Shown here: positions 61,813 to 64,000 of the stretch, piece by piece | Layout: every line of letters starts with the position of its first letter | Position numbering within the stretch: position 1 is the first letter of the stretch | Assembly: GCF_004336745.1 (NCBI RefSeq) | Contig: NZ_SJXD01000029.1 | Span: forward strand, 124,001 to 188,000 | Direction of reading: 5' to 3' | DNA length: 64,000 nt | Source: Roseococcus sp. SYP-B2431 | GTDB lineage: Bacteria > Pseudomonadota > Alphaproteobacteria > Acetobacterales > Acetobacteraceae | The notes under the pieces: model-generated | Databases searched by the model: none | Told to the model about the DNA's origin: nothing | The model's input: the letters and a program-made list of their open reading frames with translations, nothing else | Made by a program: the position numbers and the translations under genes

Positions 61813-63755
61813 GCGGCCATGGGATGCTCGAGGGAGGAGGTGGCGGGATTCTTCGCGCGATAGACCGCGACGTTCTCGATCACGCGCTGCACGTAGTTGC
61901 GCGTCTCGGAGAAGGGGATCAGCTCCATCCAGTCCAGCATGCGGATCTGGCCCGAGCGCGGGTCGCCGAAGGTGCCGATCCATTCGGTCACGCGGCCGCC
62001 GCCCGCATTGTAGGCGGCGGCGGCGAAGGCCATCACGCCGCCGAAGCTGTCCAGCCGGTCCTGGATATAGAAGGAGCCGAGGCGGATATTGTGCGTCGGG
62101 TCGGTGGTCAGCCACCCCAGCTGATGCGGAATGCCGATCCGCCGGGCGACGGATTGCGCCGTCGCGGGCATCAGCTGCATCAGCCCGCGCGCGCTCGCGG
62201 AGGAAACGGCGTCGACCTGGAAGTTGCTCTCCTGCCGGGTGATCGCGAAGACCACGGCCGGCTCGGCATGGCCCTCGGGCGCGGCATAGGGGGCGGGCCA
62301 GCCGTCCTCGACGAGCATGGCCCCCTGCGCGCCGCCGCGCCGGGCCACCCAGACGGCGAAGTCCGGCCGGCCGATGACGGTGGCGAGGCGGGCGATCAGC
62401 AGGCGCTCGCCATTGTGGGCGGCCGTTTCCTCCAGCCGCAGCAGGAAGGGGCGGGACCGGCCGGCCTCCCCCATCTCGCCCAGCGTCATGACCAGCCGGG
62501 GCAGCTCCCGGCCAAGGAAGGCGCGCGCCTCGGCGTCAGTGGGGCGCGGCACCGCGAGGTTGAGGATCCGCGAGGAGAGCTGCGCGCCGCTCTCGCCCAG
62601 GGCGATGGAGCCCATCTGGCCGTAGAAGGCCACCGGGAAGCCGGCCGCGCGCTGGAAATGGGCGGCGGCGCGGGCCGGGTCGCGCTCGGCCCGCCCCTGC
62701 CAATAGGCGGCGCGGGCCTGGGTGATGGCGCTGCGGCTGCCTTCGGCGAGGCGCTGGAAATGCGGCAGGGCGCGCGCGGGATCGTCGAGCAGACGGAGCG
62801 CGATGAAGCCCGCGAGGAACTCCGCCTCCTGCCGCGGCTCGCCGGCGATGGTCTGCCCGTTCTGCGCGGCGACGACGTAGGCCGTGCGCGGATCGCCGAG
62901 GCGGATCAACTTGCGCGCCAGCACCTGGCGCTCGGTCCAGATGGCGCGCTGGGCCTCGGCCGGCAGCCCCACCTGCGAAGCGGCGCCGGCGGCCCAGGCC
63001 GCGGCCGCGTCGCCGTCGCGCTCGGCGCGGCGCAGCATGCGGGCGCGCTCCAGCGTGGCGCCCGCGTCCCGCGCGGCGGCGGCCGGGTCGGGGTCGGTGC
63101 CGCCGCCAGCGGCATAGGCGAGGCGAAGCTGCGCGAGGGGCTGCCGGCCCGGGTCCAGCAGGGGCAGCAACCGCTGTCCGGCGGCGAAGTCGCGGCCGAA
63201 GGAGAAGCGGTTGAAGCGACGCCAATGATCGTCGGGCGTCAGCAGGGAGCCGGCGCGTTCGAGGAAGGTGGTCTCGGCGAAGGCGTCCGAACCGGTGTCG
63301 TCGCCCCAGGCGCGGGCGGCGGCGCTCCGCGCCTCGGCCTGGCGGCCGGCATTGAGCAGGGCGGCGACGTGGCGCGTGGCGCCGTCCAGCGTGCGCGCGG
63401 GGCGGCCGTTGAAGAAGCGCAGCGCCAGCGCGTCGTCGGGGTCGGCGGCCAGCAGTTCCTCCGCGCGGCGGGAGAGGCTGTCCTGGCCCGGCCAGTCGGC
63501 GGCGGTCTCGATGAAGGCGACGATCTCGCCGGCGCTGGCCGCGCCCCCGCGCTGGGACAGGCGCGACCAGGTGACCATCTTGGCGACGAGCGGATCGGCG
63601 GCGGCCGCGGCCGATTGCGCCTCGCTCCAGCGCTGGGCCTGGACGGCGGAGAGCGCCTGCCGGCCGGCTTCCCGGGACGGCTGGGCCGACAGCGGATTGA
63701 TCCAGACGGTTCCGGCGAGGAGGAGGAGGGCCGGGAGGGCGGTGATGCGGCGCAT
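61800..63755 (-). CDS. slt: Soluble lytic murein transglycosylase
   Basis: 651-residue periplasmic enzyme that cleaves peptidoglycan to 1,6-anhydro-muropeptides. The signal peptide is MRRITALPALLLLAGTVWINPLSAQ. A long alpha-superhelical region (about 30-470) precedes the catalytic domain. The catalytic Glu is E509 in ITRQESNFQVDAVSSASARGLMQLMPATA, and AYNAGGGRV is the substrate-groove motif. It is divergent from dapA, the usual alphaproteobacterial neighbour. Confidence 0.93.
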   Translation of the reverse strand: MRRITALPALLLLAGTVWINPLSAQPSREAGRQALSAVQAQRWSEAQSAAAAADPLVAKMVTWSRLSQRGGAASAGEIVAFIETAADWPGQDSLSRRAEELLAADPDDALALRFFNGRPARTLDGATRHVAALLNAGRQAEARSAAARAWGDDTGSDAFAETTFLERAGSLLTPDDHWRRFNRFSFGRDFAAGQRLLPLLDPGRQPLAQLRLAYAAGGGTDPDPAAAARDAGATLERARMLRRAERDGDAAAAWAAGAASQVGLPAEAQRAIWTERQVLARKLIRLGDPRTAYVVAAQNGQTIAGEPRQEAEFLAGFIALRLLDDPARALPHFQRLAEGSRSAITQARAAYWQGRAERDPARAAAHFQRAAGFPVAFYGQMGSIALGESGAQLSSRILNLAVPRPTDAEARAFLGRELPRLVMTLGEMGEAGRSRPFLLRLEETAAHNGERLLIARLATVIGRPDFAVWVARRGGAQGAMLVEDGWPAPYAAPEGHAEPAVVFAITRQESNFQVDAVSSASARGLMQLMPATAQSVARRIGIPHQLGWLTTDPTHNIRLGSFYIQDRLDSFGGVMAFAAAAYNAGGGRVTEWIGTFGDPRSGQIRMLDWMELIPFSETRNYVQRVIENVAVYRAKNPATSSLEHPMAAWAR

Positions 63756-63803
63756 CGCGACACCCTAGCCTCTTGGCGCGGGCCTGTAATCCGGTCGCTG
63801 CGC

Positions 63804-63832
63804 TTGTTGCGAACGGGCTACGGTTCTATGTG
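63804..63832 (+). promoter_or_regulatory. Candidate promoter of dapA
   Basis: TTGTTG (63804-63809) and TATGTG (63827-63832) are 17 bases apart, about 70 bp before the dapA start, in the gap between slt and dapA. The leader then carries AAGGAA as ribosome site. Confidence 0.4.
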
Positions 63833-63903
63833 TCGGAGCCGCATGGGCGCAGCCCGTGCGGAAACACACGCCCAAGGTGCGCAAAGCACACAAGGAACCG
63901 CCA

Positions 63904-64000
63904 ATGTCCAACCTTCGCCTGCAGGGATCGCTGACCGCCCTCATCACGCCCATGCATGCCGACGGCAAACTGGACGAGAAGGCCTTCGCGGACCTCGTGG
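63904..64000 (+). CDS. dapA: 4-hydroxy-tetrahydrodipicolinate synthase, 3' end outside the window
   Basis: Only the first 32 codons are visible. They read SNLRLQGSLTALITPMHADG and DEKAFADL, the N-terminal strand and first helix of the DapA barrel. The enzyme condenses pyruvate with aspartate semialdehyde on the way to lysine and diaminopimelate. The ATG at 63904 follows AAGGAACCGCCA. The gene runs off the window, and smpB is expected beyond it in this class. Confidence 0.85.
   Translation, partial: MSNLRLQGSLTALITPMHADGKLDEKAFADLV

Overview
The window is very GC-rich bacterial chromosome, apart from a few AT-richer intergenic pockets. It is packed with genes that often overlap by ATGA or GTGA. 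Gene families and neighbourhoods point to an alphaproteobacterium of the Acetobacteraceae, probably Roseomonas-like: bamE / ubiquinol-cytochrome c chaperone / DUF177 / rpmF / plsX / fabH, ihfA-merR, a DUF2842 protein, slt next to dapA, and many orphan TctC (Bug) solute-binding proteins. No tRNA, rRNA, insertion sequence or integrase was recognised.

Layout. 1-3492: a 5'-truncated unknown gene, coupled argD-argF, and bamE. 3564-6999: respiratory-chain chaperone, DUF177, rpmF, plsX, fabH. 7058-11588: a surface O-acylation block (three SGNH hydrolases, one MBOAT acyltransferase, one small membrane protein) lying between fabH and ihfA-merR (11787-12493). 12504-14841: NTF2-like protein, apt, DUF2842, one TctC. 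14913-18917: four minus-strand genes that look like a phage tail-spike module without other phage genes. 19148-22851: a polyamine-type ABC importer. 22918-26536: aspC and a stand-alone fusA with a clear terminator. 26691-28417: MaoC and DUF445. 28459-30291: a Zur-type palindrome, a 38-residue mini-ORF, znuC and znuB. 30276-31553: an MFS transporter.

31637-34911 is the most unusual part. It holds two tandem YopT-like (C58) cysteine protease genes and a DUF5675 gene, followed by an AraC-type regulator. All three enzyme-like genes are preceded by the same bipartite 26-27 bp element (GACAAA, 12-13 bases, TTCAAGAC), suggesting a small co-regulated effector-like set.

35049-41573: a coupled MBL / PPOX / DUF815 operon, yajC without secDF, an alpha/beta hydrolase, sodB, an NDUFAF6-like squalene/phytoene synthase-fold protein, and galE. 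41659-58452: catabolic and scavenging genes interleaved with orphan TctC proteins (DUF1445, M20 peptidase, gamma-glutamyltransferase, oligopeptide-binding protein, adenosine deaminase-like enzyme, serC, two amidohydrolases with a Rieske protein, ABM monooxygenase). A decayed TctC fragment and a solitary type I-E CRISPR repeat also lie here. 58488-64000: a GlsB/YeaQ-type protein, YihY, a DegP-like protein that has lost its catalytic triad, pncC, pgpA, slt and the start of dapA.
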